Assembly (NCBI RefSeq): GCF_965638725.1
Contig: NC_134949.1
Location: 120,279,794-120,343,793, forward strand
Source: Aptenodytes patagonicus
Taxonomy: Eukaryota > Chordata > Aves > Sphenisciformes > Spheniscidae
Direction of reading: 5' to 3'
DNA: 64,000 bases
The notes below the pieces were generated by a model. That model worked only from the letters and a program-made list of their open reading frames with translations. It was not told the DNA's origin and did not search any database. Below, piece by piece: positions 1 through 14,420 of this stretch (the first letter of the stretch is position 1; every line of letters begins with the position of its first letter). Position numbers and translations under genes: made by a program.

Positions 1-3000
1 GATTTTATATCAGCCACCAAATCTTCTTTTATTTCTAGATATTATAAAATAAAATTTCTATACAAGTAGTTCTATATTATACATATAATTGCATAAGTAG
101 GCATTCTCAAACTGATATGAAATGTGCTAAAAGCACCTACAGTTAAACAGAAAGAAAAAGAGATTTTCAGAAAAATGTTGAGCGACTGCGATTATTACTT
201 CCTAAGAAAACATTTTTCATGACAGCCGATGTTAGTAAATGAATGAAGTATTCTCTCTTAACTGCAAATTTTTGTTAAATTTATTTTGAAGATAAAAAGC
301 ACATGTATCATTGAGCTAAAAAAAAACTAACCAGGAGGCAGCACTAACTTAAAAGAAAAATGCAAATCTGATGACAGAGGTTTCATTCTGTAATCCATAC
401 GAGCGCACCACAGTAGAGCTGAGAAAGAGGTAGTTATCTCACTACTGCCCCAATAATATTAGAATCTTATTTCTTTGTTTTCTTTTTATGGAGATATTTG
501 ATTACAATATATAGGCCATGATTCTGTAATCTTGTAATTAGTCATGAACTTTATGTCTTTAGGTAAACTGGGATTTAAGGTTTGAATTGACTAATAATCC
601 ACCCTAGCAAATGAAGTATTTATCTTCTAAAAATGCTAGGCAAGACAAACTATATTTTGGATGTATTAAATAAATTGAATTAAATCCTGAAACAGAATCT
701 AGGTTATTACTAAGTTCATTAAATCAATTAATTCTAAATCCATAGTAAAATCTGAGACAGGCACTTGTGAAACTGGAATTATAATTCTTAATTCTGATTT
801 GCATGTCTGTATAATTATCACTTGCTCTGTCAAGCTATGAGTTGTACAAGGGTGTTATGAAGCGAACTGGTTCCCATTTCAAAAACTTTCAGACTTGCAA
901 AAAATGAAGTATTTACTCTGCTGTCTTTTTGCTCCTGAAAAAGCTGTGAAAAAGTATGATAAGAAAACTATCTGTCCTAATCCAGGGATTTGCTTTTTCT
1001 CCACTCTCCAGCCAGAAAAATTCACATCAGTCAGAAAGGGTGAGCATAGTTCGGTTTAGCTGTTTACAACACTTGGTAATTGCTCGACTTCTTGACTGCT
1101 TTAAACAAATATTGTCACTTGGATTGTCCTCTCTCTTCATCCATCTTTTCATCACCAGGAACAATTGAGACTAATTATTGAGCCAGACTTCTCTATTGTC
1201 TATCTCTACTTTGACCCTAATTACCCAAATGAGATGTTATTTAGACACATCACGCTGCATTTTGCTACCCATTAAAATGGAGAATAATATGGCACTTCTA
1301 TGCTTCTCTTTTCGAAAGCTATTGAAAATAGATTAAAAAACTGTAGGTAAGCCCTTTGCACTATTTCAGTCCTGACACGTCACTTCAAGTGTCATTTTCC
1401 ATAGCAAATGATCCAGGTCTGTTTCAGTAGTTGTACTTTGACAACAGTACTTGAACAGTAGTCCTCCCTTTGACAGGCAGGTTGAGAGCTGACATGAGCC
1501 CCAAATATCAAACAATGAGCAGTAAGTATGCTTGAGTTCACCTCAATCAAGTCAAAAGTAGACATGAAGAAACAGGAAACTGAAATTAGTGTGATTTCAT
1601 ACAAATATCAGAGCAGATTTTCTGAGAATATTAGCTCGGATTCTCTTTCTTGAATATTTTCATAGAACTGGACTTTATTTCATACTCAGGAAGAATGAGA
1701 TTTATGTGGTTTCCACGTTCATTTATTTACTGTCAACATTTCATTGACATCTATGTTCTTTAAGAGACACTCTCCATATACACACTTGTTTTTACTTTTT
1801 CATATCTATATGTCCTTTCAGGAAACTTAATCTGTGTTCTATGAGTGAACCTTATTTCTTTAGTTTTACAAAAATGAAAATATTAATCCTATTAGTAGAG
1901 GTAGTAAAGGTTTATGAGACAATATATTGGCCTGCAAACCTTTTTTTAATTCAGATGTCAGATATGTGCACCAGTGTTCCTGCAGTTGGAAAGAAAGGCA
2001 GAAATAAAAAAAGAGCATAGAAGAATACATAAATAATAGTCTAAACTCTAGTCAAGGCAAGCACAGATTAAACAGTTCATTTCTCATACATAGATGGCTT
2101 TTTTTTTCCCCTTCCTGAAGAAAAAACAAAATAATTTAGCACTTTACTTCAGTACTTCAAAACGTCATCAAATACCATGCATCACTACTTCAAGAAAATG
2201 TATTTATGAATGCAAATATAAATAACATTTTCAGTATAGCTTTCGAAAATAAATCAGCTCTTGGGGTAAGATAACTACAGTAAAAAAAATCACAGTAGTG
2301 TGGAGGAAGATTTCAGGGGCAGTAAGTTATTGTATCTGTTAGCTTTTATTCAGATTTTTGAATGATTCCATTTTTCAACAGTTTAATGATATACTCCTAT
2401 GGAACAGTGCTATAAAAATTAATAAGGAAAAAAGAAATTGAGATCCATAAAAATGTCAAAGTATTCAAACAAAACTATAGTACCCAATACAAAGCAAAAT
2501 TCATTCTAATGGTGAAAATCTTCTTACAATTATTCCAGACGTATACTGCTGGAAATCAGCTGGCCTTAACAGAGTAGCTGCATCACAAAGAACAGAATTT
2601 GTCTGTCTTTGGATATATTTTACTGCAAGTTTTCTGCAACAGAGCTGTATTTTCTTATGTATTACGTCATAGTTTGTTCACCATATGTCAACATAATCAC
2701 CTTAGAAGTTTCATTTGTATCAGTGACTTTGGTCACTGGAATTAAATATCTTGCAAGGCGGCTTTCAAGATTCAAGAAGCCAGTGCAATATTCATGCCAC
2801 TTTATTAACATGGAAACTTTTAATGTATCTACATAATGCAGTGTTTTACTTAGGCTAAATAAGAAAATTGCAAATGCCTGAATATCATGCAACATTTTGT
2901 ACTTTTGATAATGCGCTTTGGGATGGTTACACTTAATTATTTTCTTTAGGATCTTAATGTTGAGACAACAAATCTGTCAGGTGTCAAAAATAAGATCAGG

Positions 3001-5090
3001 GCTTGAAAGATCCATTCTGGAGAAACTAGAATATGTAAAAATTATTTTTTTTAAATTGTCTTTCTGATTGAAATTGCTTCAGTTATGCAAGAATTAATGA
3101 ACAACACTGGCATGATGTTTAGCAGTCTTGGAAGTCAATACATCTTTTACTGTTCTGTTCAGGCTTTTCTGTCAGACAGTGATTGCCTCTAATGATCCAG
3201 TTTGGTACTATTTCATGCTACCTAAATCATTTTCATGAACTAATGATTCTGTATAAAAATGTAGCCTTACCAATAGTAAAAAAACCTCCAGCTCTATGTC
3301 CAATTACAAGTAAAAATCACTTTCCTATGCCTAGGAAAACTGATAGACAAGATAGAGGGTTCCATCAATAAGGACTGTAGATGGTCATACGACTATTTGT
3401 GCAGTTTGTCTTTGACGGTCATCTGAATATATGTTTTTATGGTCACGTACTAAAGTTGTGTGTAAATAGGCTGTGGACTTCATAAGTAATAACCTTTTAA
3501 ACAGGGAGCAGTAGTAGCGTATGTGTCCCAAACCAATATGCACACCATGCAATCTCAGCACAACCACCTTATTCTCATCATATTGGCTTTCCTACTATCC
3601 ACTATCTGTCTTTCCCACTCTCTTAAAGACTGTTAATACTAAAGGTATCTTGCACCCTACTTTAAAAGTTCTCTGTCTTGCAATGCGTATGTTCAAGCAA
3701 CTCCCCTGTGGTGAGATGGAGGGCAGCACGAAAAAGCATGAGTGTCCAGGAAAGCACTTCAAGGATACCCAAAGGCATGTTTTCAGTGTAGTCTGTTGCA
3801 AATTTGGAGCAATGAAATGGCAAAGTAAGGCAATTAATAAGCCTTTTTGAGCTGCAGTAGAGTGAAAGCATGTAAGAAAATACAGTGGTATGAATCTTGT
3901 GACAAAATGAAGTTAATGTTCTGAGCTGCCTATGGTAACCTGCATCTGCTCAGTCTCATTTACTCCTCTCTGTGCCAGTGTTATCATCCTTCACCACAAC
4001 TATGATTATAAGAACTGACACTACAATACTTGAACCATGTAGAAAATATACATTGGTATTGCTTACTTTGGTCTCACTTGAAAATACACGCCTATATGAA
4101 CCATAGTAAAAATGTATGCACCACCATGTAAAGGGAAGCAAGGCCTATTCCTTTCCTTGCAGCAGTAACTGCTTCAAAGTCACACTCTACGTGGACAATG
4201 GTGGGACTGAAAGTCATCATCAACTTTACCAATAATAATAAAGGCACAGAAAGCACTTGCATAAATATAGACTGACAAACACTGCACTGAAAAGATGTTT
4301 TCTTTTTCTTTCCTGAAGTATTTTTCCATATATCTTGAGCTCCATCTACCTGCTAGGCAATATGTCCCCACCCGTAATGCAAGATTTCCTTCTCTGCTTC
4401 TCTTTGGAACATCAAGCATACTGCAACAGAAGCATTTAAATTCAGATTCACATGGAACGATCCTAAAACTGGCTAGGAAAGGTTATTCTGAGAGGAATTA
4501 GTTAGCAATTTAAAGTTTTTAAACAAGGTACTAACCAGGACTGAAGGCATTGTTTCAAAAGGACGCAAACAAAAAATGAGTGCATTTATGTTTCTTGTTT
4601 CCAGAATCTTCCTTAGGCTTTTGCCTCATGTTATGTTAGTGTTGTGACTCGTTTCCTACATTGGATATAAAAAAAATAGAAGACGTGATGGTTCTCTTAC
4701 AAAAAGAAACAAATTGCCAACTTCAGCCTTCATAACTTTTACTTTAATTTGAATTATATTTACATGGTTCATGACAAGTACAAACACCTTTACATAGTGC
4801 AAAATCAAAGTTTCCATTTTGATCCACAGATTCTATTTGTGTAGGACCAGACCAAAAAGTTGGATGTTTCCGTGGCTCCAGCACTGTCAGAACTCACCCC
4901 TATTTTGCCAGAGTTTACAATGACACTATAGACACCTTTGACACTTGCACAGAACAACCTGATCATCTTTTAAAATCTCACACTTTTTTCCTATCAGTAA
5001 GACATTATTGAGACATTTTATTAAAGACATTTTAAATATTTTAAATTAGAAATTTTAGGTAATTAGGTTTCATAGAGAACTAAGGAAACC
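1..5090. other. A+T-rich DNA without recognisable genes
   Basis: Stops are frequent in all frames and the longest open frame is about 109 codons (3521-3850), overlapped by frames on the other strand, which argues for chance. I see short A and T runs but no repeat family I can name with confidence. Confidence 0.6.
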
Positions 5091-5135
5091 TTTAAATTCA
5101 GCAGGTTGTTCTCTAAGACTTCAGTGATGGACATT

Positions 5136-5157
5136 CTCATATGCTGCAGCATATGAG
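5136..5157. repeat. Perfect 22-bp palindrome
   Basis: The sequence centred on CATATGCTGCAGCATATG (5138-5155) plus CT before and AG after equals its own reverse complement with no spacer. It contains a central PstI-like CTGCAG and two CATATG E-boxes. Confidence 0.9.
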
Positions 5158-5159
5158 GA

Positions 5160-7430
5160 AGGGGAACAATGTGCTAGAACTGTCAAACATGTTCACTAAG
5201 CAGAGGAAAGAAATAAAAATGTTTTGATTACCACTGTAAGCAAAAGGATCTGTGCAAGGACCTGAGCATATCTTGCAGTTATTATTGAAACAAAGCCTAT
5301 GGCATTTAGTCTAGCTCTTAAAATGGTGAAAACGAACACACTTCTAAGGATAGTAATAAAAAATTATTTTCCTTCAGTTTTTTATTTTCTCCATTACAAT
5401 CTGCAAAATAGCTCAGGCCCCTGTTCTTCATAGGGGAACTACTTCTCATATATATTAAAATACATAAGATTGTTTTGGTTAAGAAAGAAGGGAGGAACAT
5501 TTAGAGGGGAAGTACCGCACGACAATGGAAAATACGCCACATTTGAAATCAGTTTCAATGCAATTTGGAAAAAAAGACCATCACCACCTCAGGCAAAGAA
5601 CTACTAAAGACACAATATGTATCTGAAACTAATTAAAAAAAGAGATCAGAGAAGTGATCAAATATAAATTTCCTTGGAAGGAAAACTGCTGCTGAGATAT
5701 AAAGGCCCTTCTTTAAACGGGAACATTTTTTAAATTTAGTTGTCATGGTTTTCATCTTTCCCTTCCCTAACTTCAGTGCAGAGTGCTCTTTCAAGAGATA
5801 ATGAGAAGGCAAAGCCCAGCCCCATGGTCTCGTATTAGCCAGCTCACCACCCTGGTGACACATCCCACCCTGGATGCCTCTATTGTTCTTGTCCCGGCGC
5901 TGGCAGCAGAAGCCGGTGCAGTGCAGGCTAACACGCTCATCCCAACGAAGGGAGTGCACACAGCGTGCATCACTCTCCAGTGACCCTCAGCTGGAGCATC
6001 CTTTATGGATGAGAGGGGACTTCCTCGCCTAGAAGGCTGCTGTGAAACGGATCTTTGTGAAAAGTCTTGTGAGCACCAAGTCAGGCACTGCCTTAGGGAT
6101 TTGCACTACCGACAAACACAGACAGTGTCTCACATAGCCTTTCCAATTATTTTCCTCCTCCAAACAGTATTGCCTCTGTCTTGCCTTCCTCTCCTCTTCC
6201 CCTGCTCCCCAGTACCCCTCATGCAGGCACTAATCTCTTGCTGAAATAATAACACCTTCTGTTTATACCTCTATCTGGCCAGATTAAGATAGGTAGTGGG
6301 GCGTCAGCAGATGAGTCAAGCTGGGAAGTCTTAATATCTCTTCAAATGAAATGAGAAGGAAGATCCCTGTAGCATCTCCAAGGGTGGCAGCCGAGTGAAG
6401 AGGAGCGTTAACTTGTCAGAAGACTGCTAAGCCATTACAGTATGGCCTTGTGCACTGCAGAGATGCCATGCTAGGACATCTTGAGCACCGGAGCTTCTGC
6501 CTACTCATCTGTAAAGGAAGAAAAACAGCAGTCACCTCCCTCCCAAGACAATCATTGCATGGAAGGTTACCAGGCACTCACAGTAATGTTACCTACACAA
6601 AATAGACAATACAGATGGGTTCTTTGAAATAAGATGTGCTGTAGCTGCACAGAAAATAAATACTAAGATGGGGCTGGACCCTCAGTCTACCCAATGCTTG
6701 CGGTGTTTTCTCTTTGCTGCAGCAAGCACAAAACCCCAACTTCCAGGCTGCCCTCTGGGGCTGGGACACCAGCCTTTAGGTATGTGTCTGGAAGTGGAAG
6801 CAGCTGACTTGGTGATCAAGCTGGTAGGTGGCACAGCTTTGCACCAGCATCAGAACCCTACAGAGCAGAAATCACCAGTGAATTCAGGTGGGGAGAGAAG
6901 ATGAACCGTGGCCCAGTGCCAACCTGGAGCTCAAAGGGAAAGATGGCTTAACAGCAAGATAATGGGGCCCTCAGGCTTCCCTTCTCCAGTCAGAAGGCGA
7001 TGGCACCTCTCAGTGCAGGTAGCTTGAGCTGGGTAGCAGGGGATATACGAGCTGAGAATACTCTTTACTCGAAAAAACAGACTTGAGGAGGGGTCAATAC
7101 CTTGGGAAATTCCCTCCTGAGTGCAGCTGGTATAGTTTCTCCATGTACTCTAATCTGCATATATACTCTCTGGATAGCAGTGCCATGTGGACCCTAACAT
7201 TTCCAGGTGGCAGAGCAGTTAGAGAGCGCAGAAGGAGGGACAGAGCATGGTGCAGGCAGACAGCAGAACAGCTTCTCCATGAGTGGCAAAGGGAAAAATG
7301 GAAGACAGACAAAATGTTGAGGAGCCACATGATTTCATGGAAAGCATGTGTCAAAGCCATTGGACTTCTGATTTGGAGCTGTGCACAAACTGTGCACATT
7401 GAGCCTATTTAAATACATGACATTTTTACT
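5160..7430. other. Intergenic stretch with a richer patch at 5770-7420
   Basis: Base composition rises in G+C from about 5770. Overlapping short open frames occur on both strands (for example 5633-5959 minus, 5783-5983 plus, 7083-7412 plus and 7094-7399 minus), none with a recognisable domain. I assign no gene. Unspliced or spliced noncoding transcription cannot be excluded. Confidence 0.5.
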
Positions 7431-7439
7431 TTTGCCCTC

Positions 7440-7570
7440 AGTCTCTTTCCTATTGTTTTACAATTAGTTCTTGTCTTCCTGTCTTTAATTAAACTGTAAG
7501 CTGCTTAGGGCACCATCATGGCTACTCCTATTTATACAATGTTTGGCATACGGACTTTGAAGCATTGCCA
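7440..7570 (+). mobile_element. L2-like LINE 3'-tail remnant
   Basis: TTAATTAAACTGTAAGCTGC, then TTAGGGCACCATCATGGCTA and TTTATACAATGTTTGGCATACGG, match the conserved 'attgtaagctctttggggcagggacc ... tgtacaatgcctagcaca' tail shared by L2-type elements in reptiles and birds. Only the tail is recognisable. The assignment is by motif order and stays tentative between L2 and a SINE using the same tail. Confidence 0.5.
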
Positions 7571-9900
7571 AATGTGGAGAGAAAAAAAAGAAACATAAGA
7601 CAGCAAACTATTATAAAGTAAGCACTAACTTAGAAGTCTATTCTTCTAGACTACATAAACTTTGGGTATTCAGCTCTGTAAAAGTAAAAGCAGAGAAACT
7701 AGTGGAAAAACAATCAATAGAGGAAAAAATACAACAATGTATTGTTGTATAATTCCTACATGCCCAGGGAAATGGAAATATAAGCAGGCAAGAAAAGCCA
7801 CTTTAGAGACCCCAGCCTTGGATCAGTAAGGCAGCACAATGTATGCAGGTGTCTTATAAAAGGAAGCCAAGTAATTACTATGCCTTAGAATAAAACAAAA
7901 ATAAACAGTCCCTACAACTCTATTCCCCTGGATTCTGCCAGGGAGCAGGTTGTTCTAGAGTTTAAGGAGCAATCCCTGCTCTTCAGACCATTTTGAATCT
8001 TCAGGTAGGGTATGAGACCTAGATCATATACAGACCTTCACTGCCCAGAAGAGACCCACATCTGAAATCAGCATAAAATTACACAGATGAGATCAGGATC
8101 AACCCATGTAATTTCCTATGTTGTTGCTAGGCTTTTTCCTCAATAGTATCATTCCACTGTCATCTGCCCTCAAGTAGTGCTAATAAGAAGGTACCTTGTA
8201 GCACAAAAATAGGGTTCCACATATTTTTCCTTGACAGATTTTATTGAACTGTTTGAATTTTATTGAACTATTTGAATTTATGTCATGGTAAAACAGATGA
8301 AAAAACTTTTATCTAGCTGAGCATTCATTGCAGACAAGGCTCTAATTTACTCCTTCAAACTCCTCTTAAATTCTTACCTCCTGGATGATTTTGTTTACCT
8401 TCAGTTATACAAATCTTGGTTCCACTCCAGTCACATCCATATTCTGTTCTGTAGATCTGACCTCTGTACAGTCAGTATTTCTATCTTTTCGCTGCTCTTG
8501 CTAGAATAGCACATGAGGATACCTGAAAAAAATTGGTGATGTCAGTAACTTCACACAAAAGACCAGAAATATATCTTGCTTGGGGAGAAGAAAAAAAGGT
8601 CCCAACTAGGGCCCAAATAGGCCATTGACATTGAAGGATGAAGGTGTTATGCAATATCCTTTCCCTAAAATTAAGACATTTCAGCTAAAGAAAGAGAACA
8701 CCTTAAAAAAAAATAATCAAGGGCAAAAAGGCAAAAAAAGAACACCTCAAAACTCGACATTCACAAGTCTCAACACAGGCAGCTGTATGTGAACATTTTA
8801 TACGTCTTAACTTCTTTGATTTGTTTTGGAATATGTTACTACCCTTTCCGCAGTAGTGACCTCATCACTTAGCCTTAGCAACTGCTGCTGCGCTGACCAA
8901 CGAACAGCACAGAGATTGCAGGATGAATCTAAGCATTTGACTAGAAGAGTAGAGAAAGATGACATGCTCCAGAAAAGCTTTTTCCTGGACCAGGAATGGA
9001 TAGTTATGGCAAACAGATGGAAGGAATCAAATCCAAAACACAGTGTGTGACCTATCTCAGATAGAGTCTCCTTCTTGCGTTTCATTTTGGCAAAGCTCGA
9101 GTATCCCTGATGCCAACAGAATGTTCCTGAGCTGCGGATCTTGTCAGCAGGCTCCAAGCTGCAGTCCTCCCCCTATCAGGACTTAATGGACAACATAGTT
9201 CAGCAGTAAATATTGACTTGAGAGAAACTTATGCAAAAAGTAACATAACAGAAAACCAAAACAAGACTATTATTCCAAAGTCAAGGGAACCCATTTTTGC
9301 CTTCCAGCTATGTGACAGACTTGGTTTCACATTGGCCAGACCAGGCGGCTGTCTCAAGGCTCTTAAAATCCACAGATGGGAAAGAAAATGAACTCTGAAT
9401 AGGGCTGTGCCCCGTTTTTAATCTCCCTAAATCAAAGCATGGAAACAGAACTCTATTTTTCCATTTGACAACAGTGTGACAACATCCCAAGTGAAAAATG
9501 GAAGGACTCAGAGCTCCACAGAGATTCGCTAACAGACGTATGGGTCAGAAAGGCAGGAACCAAGACTACGAGCACAGCAGCTGGTATCTGAAGGACCTAG
9601 TCCTGCACTTATGAGAAGCCTTTGGCGATTTAATACCTGTTCTTTAGAAAGGAATCATCACCCTTTAATGGCCTGCTAAAAATGAAAAATAAAAACCGGG
9701 AAAGAAAACAGAAGGAAGGGAAAGAAGGCAACGAAATAGTAAAATCTCAGACTGAAGTCATCCTGTGTGGCCTGCCTTCTTTTGTGTGAGTCAGGAAGAG
9801 AAACCATCACACAGAAAAATGTCCTTGATATTAATAGTCATGAGGAGAGTAACACAAAACATTCACAGTGAAGACATTTGAAATTTACAGTCTTTGAGCG
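7571..9900. other. Intergenic stretch; short repeats only
   Basis: Holds an inverted repeat at 7729-7750 (arms ATACAACAAT and ATTGTTGTAT around GT) and a 19-bp tandem duplication at 8239-8276. Open frames at 8807-9157 (minus) and 8826-9050 (plus) overlap each other and show no known motif. Confidence 0.5.
8239..8276 (+). repeat. 19-bp tandem duplication
   Basis: TTTTATTGAACTGTTTGAA is followed directly by TTTTATTGAACTATTTGAA, with one difference, then by the start of a third copy (TTTA). Probably replication slippage. Confidence 0.85.
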
Positions 9901-10760
9901 TGCCAGAAACTACCACCCTATTTGATCTGCCATCTCTGCTCCTCATGCGAGCACCCCCCAACCTGTTTCAGCAAAAGCAAACTGGGTTGCCTTGAACAGC
10001 CCAAGAAGCAGCTCTTTGCCAGCCCACCCCATTTTGAATGAAATGGCTTTGGGCACAATTGCACTAACAGTTATACCGGCAGCCCAGAAAGGACTGCAAC
10101 CTTTGAGGAGGAGAAGTGATAACAAGCAGCTTGAGAAGAAAACCTCTTCAGCAGGGATGCATACTGACTCACAGCACATGTGACTGCGACCAGAACCAAC
10201 AACTTTTTCCTTTCCAGTCCCCTACTCCCGCGCAGCTATTTTGCTCTCCTTTTTAGCTGTTCCTGCCTGTGTCGGACCTGAATGCTTGTCTGCCTCGGAC
10301 ATACAGTGGGGGCATGAAGAACTTTTTTTTGCTTTGCTCTGAACACAGCACTCATCTCAAAATACATAAAATCTTGTATGTCTGTGGTATTTACAGCTTT
10401 CTGTCGTCTCCAGCCAGAGACCCCTCCTAGCCCGGCGGGTTGTGGCTGAAGTTGCAGTCTTTTCTCTCTGGCTTAGTTCTGGTTTTGTCCAGTGTTTGCC
10501 TCATGTCAAGTGTATTTGCAGCCACCGAAATAGGAAGCAAACCCTGCCTCTCCTTGCATGCTACGATACCAGAGCACCTGCCCTGAAAACGAATGTGTCC
10601 CTTGCTGCCACGGAGGGCTGTACCTGGTATAACTCCCAGAGTCGGGGTGGGAATTATGTCAGGAGATGCATGCTGAGGAGGTGAGCACCACTGGACCCGC
10701 GCACCTTCTGCCACAGCAAGCTGTGGTCACACCATGACTAACGGGGCGGGCTACTTAAGG
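9901..10760. other. Moderately G+C-rich patch, unassigned
   Basis: This stretch has more C and G than its surroundings, some retained CpG and a GGGGCGGG box at 10743-10750 close to TACTTAAGG. Frames of 78-95 codons occur on both strands with no known domain. It could be an exon or promoter of an unseen transcript, but nothing decides this. Confidence 0.35.
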
Positions 10761-13700
10761 TGCCTGTTTCTGAATCACCGAAAAGCTTTGTCTGGCTTTC
10801 TCTTGCTTCTTTATTCAGGGTACTTTTGAGCCTGTGGAGGAGCCTTGGGTTAGGCATGGGGTGGTTTTTGTTTACTTTAGATGACCCTTTGTGACTTCTG
10901 TCTGGTCCATGTCCTTTCAGGAGTAGGTTGGTGCTTGAAAATGGGGTGGTCTCAGTCATTCTCAGAGACTTGGACACTAAGGTCCTCCTAAATCCTCCTT
11001 TAGTCACTGTAAATCGCTATAAGTTTTTCTGTGCTGGGGTCTGTTTCTGACTATGTCTTTTTATACTGCGAGAACAATGGGATTCAGATGTGGGGGAAGG
11101 CCTGCAGGGACTACTGTAATACAAATAATGCATTAGTACTACATGCTGCTTGGAGTGTGAAAACCATAGTATAAAATCCTAACAGCTGCATTCCTTTGCT
11201 GTTCTGGCAAATAAAAGTCAATTGCAAACACAGAAAGTGGATGTGTGTGCACCTGAAGCAAAATCGTCTCTCAGCCCAAGAGACATCTAGTGGAAACTGC
11301 TGTGCAGTGTGTGCCAAGTCGCCGTCCTGAGTGAGCGTGGTGAGCTGCCTTTCCCACATACCTCCCTCGGGCAACAAAAGAGTCTGATGCCAGGATTTTT
11401 GCTAGCTTGGCATTACACAAAAGACCCGTGGGGTGGGTAAATGGAATTTAGGCTGGGCAGGGAGGCAGGACGCAGCAGCATGAGTCTCCAGCAAACAATA
11501 GCAACAGCAGGATCAAAACAGCAGGCAGAAAGTATATGCACAATTACCAAAACAAAATATCTGGAGCTACAAGAGCATTACATCCTCAGCCATGTCCCCA
11601 AGAAGAACCCCACTGTTGTTAACGTAACCGCTACTGAATCAGGCATGTATTTCACACGGTGCAATGCCTATTATCCAAAAAGGAAGGTGAAAAGCAGAGG
11701 GATTAACCTAAGGCAATAACTTCCAGTCAATTCCTCCAGGTTAACAGGGCATTAAACCAGCCAATGTCCAGACTTCATCACGTAGCAGAGGCACAAGCAT
11801 TAATGCACAGAAGCAACGGGACACAAATTCAGGACAGTTGACAACAACAGAATCTGGTACAGAAGAAAGCAGGGAAATATACACATTTGAATCATAAGTG
11901 CCCAAATGAGAAACACTGGAGAAAAAAGTCATCTAATTTGCATGGAAACCTGCCAACTTAATCCTCCCTTTTAGAGGGGAGGAGGAGGAGGGGATAAAAA
12001 TGGTTTCTGCTCTCTGTCTTGATTGAATAGGACATAAATATAAGAACTAGTTGGAAAACAGCTAATTTGTTTTGGGAAACTTTCAGGAAGAAAAAAAAAA
12101 TCTATTGAAAAAAGTTCAATTAAAAATATGAACCCCTTCATTTCTCAGTGTTCATGAGAAAAGCATTTCCAGTTTTAAAGCTTCTGAATGGCACCTGCTC
12201 TCTTTGAGGCCTGATTTTTACCCCACCTTTTCATATTGGCATTAAGGAGAGAGGGAAAGACAAGGATCAAAATGAAAATATGACAAGTAAAAATGGGACA
12301 TCTCGTTTTTGCAAAACTGAATAATTTTGTTGGAAAAGAACTGCAGATAGAGGGTATACTGTGCTGGAGGGGAAAGCCCTGATCTGCAATGTTGACCACA
12401 GCTCTAGCAGTGAATCAGGGGCATCTTCATATGGTTGTCAGAATTTGTTTTAAACCATTTTACCAATCCTAGCACACTCAGGTAGTAGCATGCAGAACTG
12501 ACTGCATCCTTGGCGATTTAGACTGTGCTGGCGTTCAACATTACAACACAAGAAGACAAGAAAAGGACCAAGAAAATTTGTCTCATTTTTGTAACTAGCC
12601 AAAATATTTTGCTAAAATCCTTTCTTCAGCATGATTCTTTGGGCCAGGGTTTTGTGCTGCAGACAGGAATAAAAGGTTTTATGCAGTTGATAGCTTTCCA
12701 TATTTGGCATAGCTTTTAGAGTTTGACCTCTCCTTGCTGCCTTCTCAGGCCATTTTCTTGTATGTGACACATATGCTCCTGAAACTAGAAAACAGCTAAA
12801 AACCCAGCCTGAATAAATGGAGCCTGTCCATACCGTGTAGGTGACCAATAATGAGTCCTCAAGTACTACATGGAAGCTTGAATAGGGAATTGAATGATAT
12901 TTAATTTTGGGGAGGCCTTGCAAATAAAAAGGCCTTCAGTGTATGTGAAAAATAACACATGCAGCTACTTAAAAACATTTCGCTCTCCTCACAGTAGAGC
13001 AGTTCAGGTCTGCCAGCATGGTACTTCCCAGCTTAACAAGTGATAGACATAGAATAGCTTTCAGTCGACTCACAGAAGAAAATTGTCAAGACCAAGGACA
13101 GAACGTGCTATACATTTCAGAAACAGCTGCCTGGTTTGATTTTCGTTTCAGGTAGCTAGAGAGGAGATTTCTAAACCCGCTCATGTCACTATTAAGCAAG
13201 AATCTTTGGATGGAAATGGAAAGCGAGTTTTACAACCTTTTTGCAAATCCCACCTTTATAAGTCCTACACGTTAGTCTCTCATTATAATTGTAGAGACCA
13301 GGACCCTTAAGCAAAACAGCCATGACTCTCCACAATTTTACCTGGCTTGCAAAGAGATAAAATACCCATATATAAAACAAGGCGGAAACTCCTGATGTGA
13401 ATCGGTCGGCGAATGTCAGCTTCTGATTACAGAAGAGCAAACGAGTCAGTGCATCAGTGTTCGTTCACTTGTGCTTGAACATTTGGCCTTAATGTGAAAC
13501 TATCTTTCAGCAGGGTGTGGTACAAAAGTGAACATGACAGGTTTAGCAGCAGCTTGGTGCAATGTTCTGTTGCCGAGACATGACAGCCTGGCAGCGATAC
13601 GCTTTTCTATAAGTTTAGCAGGCACAATAGCAAAGTAACAGTTGCTGGTAAAAACTGATAAGCAAATCCTTAAGGCCTACCTGGCACTCACTTCCTAAAA

Positions 13701-14190
13701 TGGCCTACAAGGCTCATCTTGTCAAATATCTTTTCAAGTGTTTCAGTGCCCGATGGCAAAAAAAAAGGTTAAGAAAATACAAATAAGTAACCAAAGTAGC
13801 CAGGAAACTCAGTCTGTCTTGTGGGGTTTTGTTTGTTTGGTTTTGCTATAGAACATAAAAAAAAAGAAATTAAAAAACTTCTATTAACAGTTTCTGCAAT
13901 ATTCCAGATGTCAGCAATTAATTCTCCAAAATCTGCAGAAACATTAAAACCTCTTTCTGGTTAAACATTGGGGTCAGCACTAAACTTGTTCCTACAGTCT
14001 CAAACAACAAGTGAAAAAAGCTCTTACTCAGATCTGATCTGCCGTGTGACTCATCTAATCTTGACATTTTCCCAGCAGCTGGAAAGAACAGTGAAGCAAA
14101 GGCTCATTCTTCAAGAGAGAAACTCAGCACATCGTTTTGCGCAGGCAGATGGCCGGTTCTTTCTAATGATTTTTGTGCTGATGCTGTGCT
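10761..14190. other. Intergenic stretch without recognisable genes
   Basis: Contains a GGAGGAGGAGG-type purine tract near 11978-11995 and a poly(A) run near 12090. Several overlapping short frames on opposite strands (11111-11377, 11441-11719, 12612-12923) look like chance. No named repeat seen. Confidence 0.5.
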
Positions 14191-14420
14191 CGGGTTTATG
14201 AGCGCAAGCCCGGAGCGAGGGGCGGGTGGGAGAGGGGGAAAGGAGCTGCTCCCGGTTACAGAGTAAACAGAGGGTAAGCAGAGGCTTGACCACTTTGCCT
14301 CTCAGCTGGAGCCAGGCTGATTGCTGAAACCATTAGAGTAGCAGCCCTGGCAGCAGGCGGTTCTTCAGCCTCCAGGCCACCATAAAACAGGAGCTCCTTT
14401 TTTCCACAAGAAGAAAAGGC
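14190..14420. other. Small CpG-retaining patch with GC box
   Basis: GCGCAAGCCCGGAGCGAGGG with GGGCGGGTGGGAG (about 14200-14235) stands out from A+T-rich flanks. The GC-box-like run could bind Sp-type factors. It is far shorter than a normal CpG island, so a promoter call is weak. Confidence 0.3.

Noticed and set aside
1210..1300. Possible antisense MIR (ACCCATTAAAATGGAGAATAAT)
   Set aside because: Only one block matches; upstream blocks are unconvincing.
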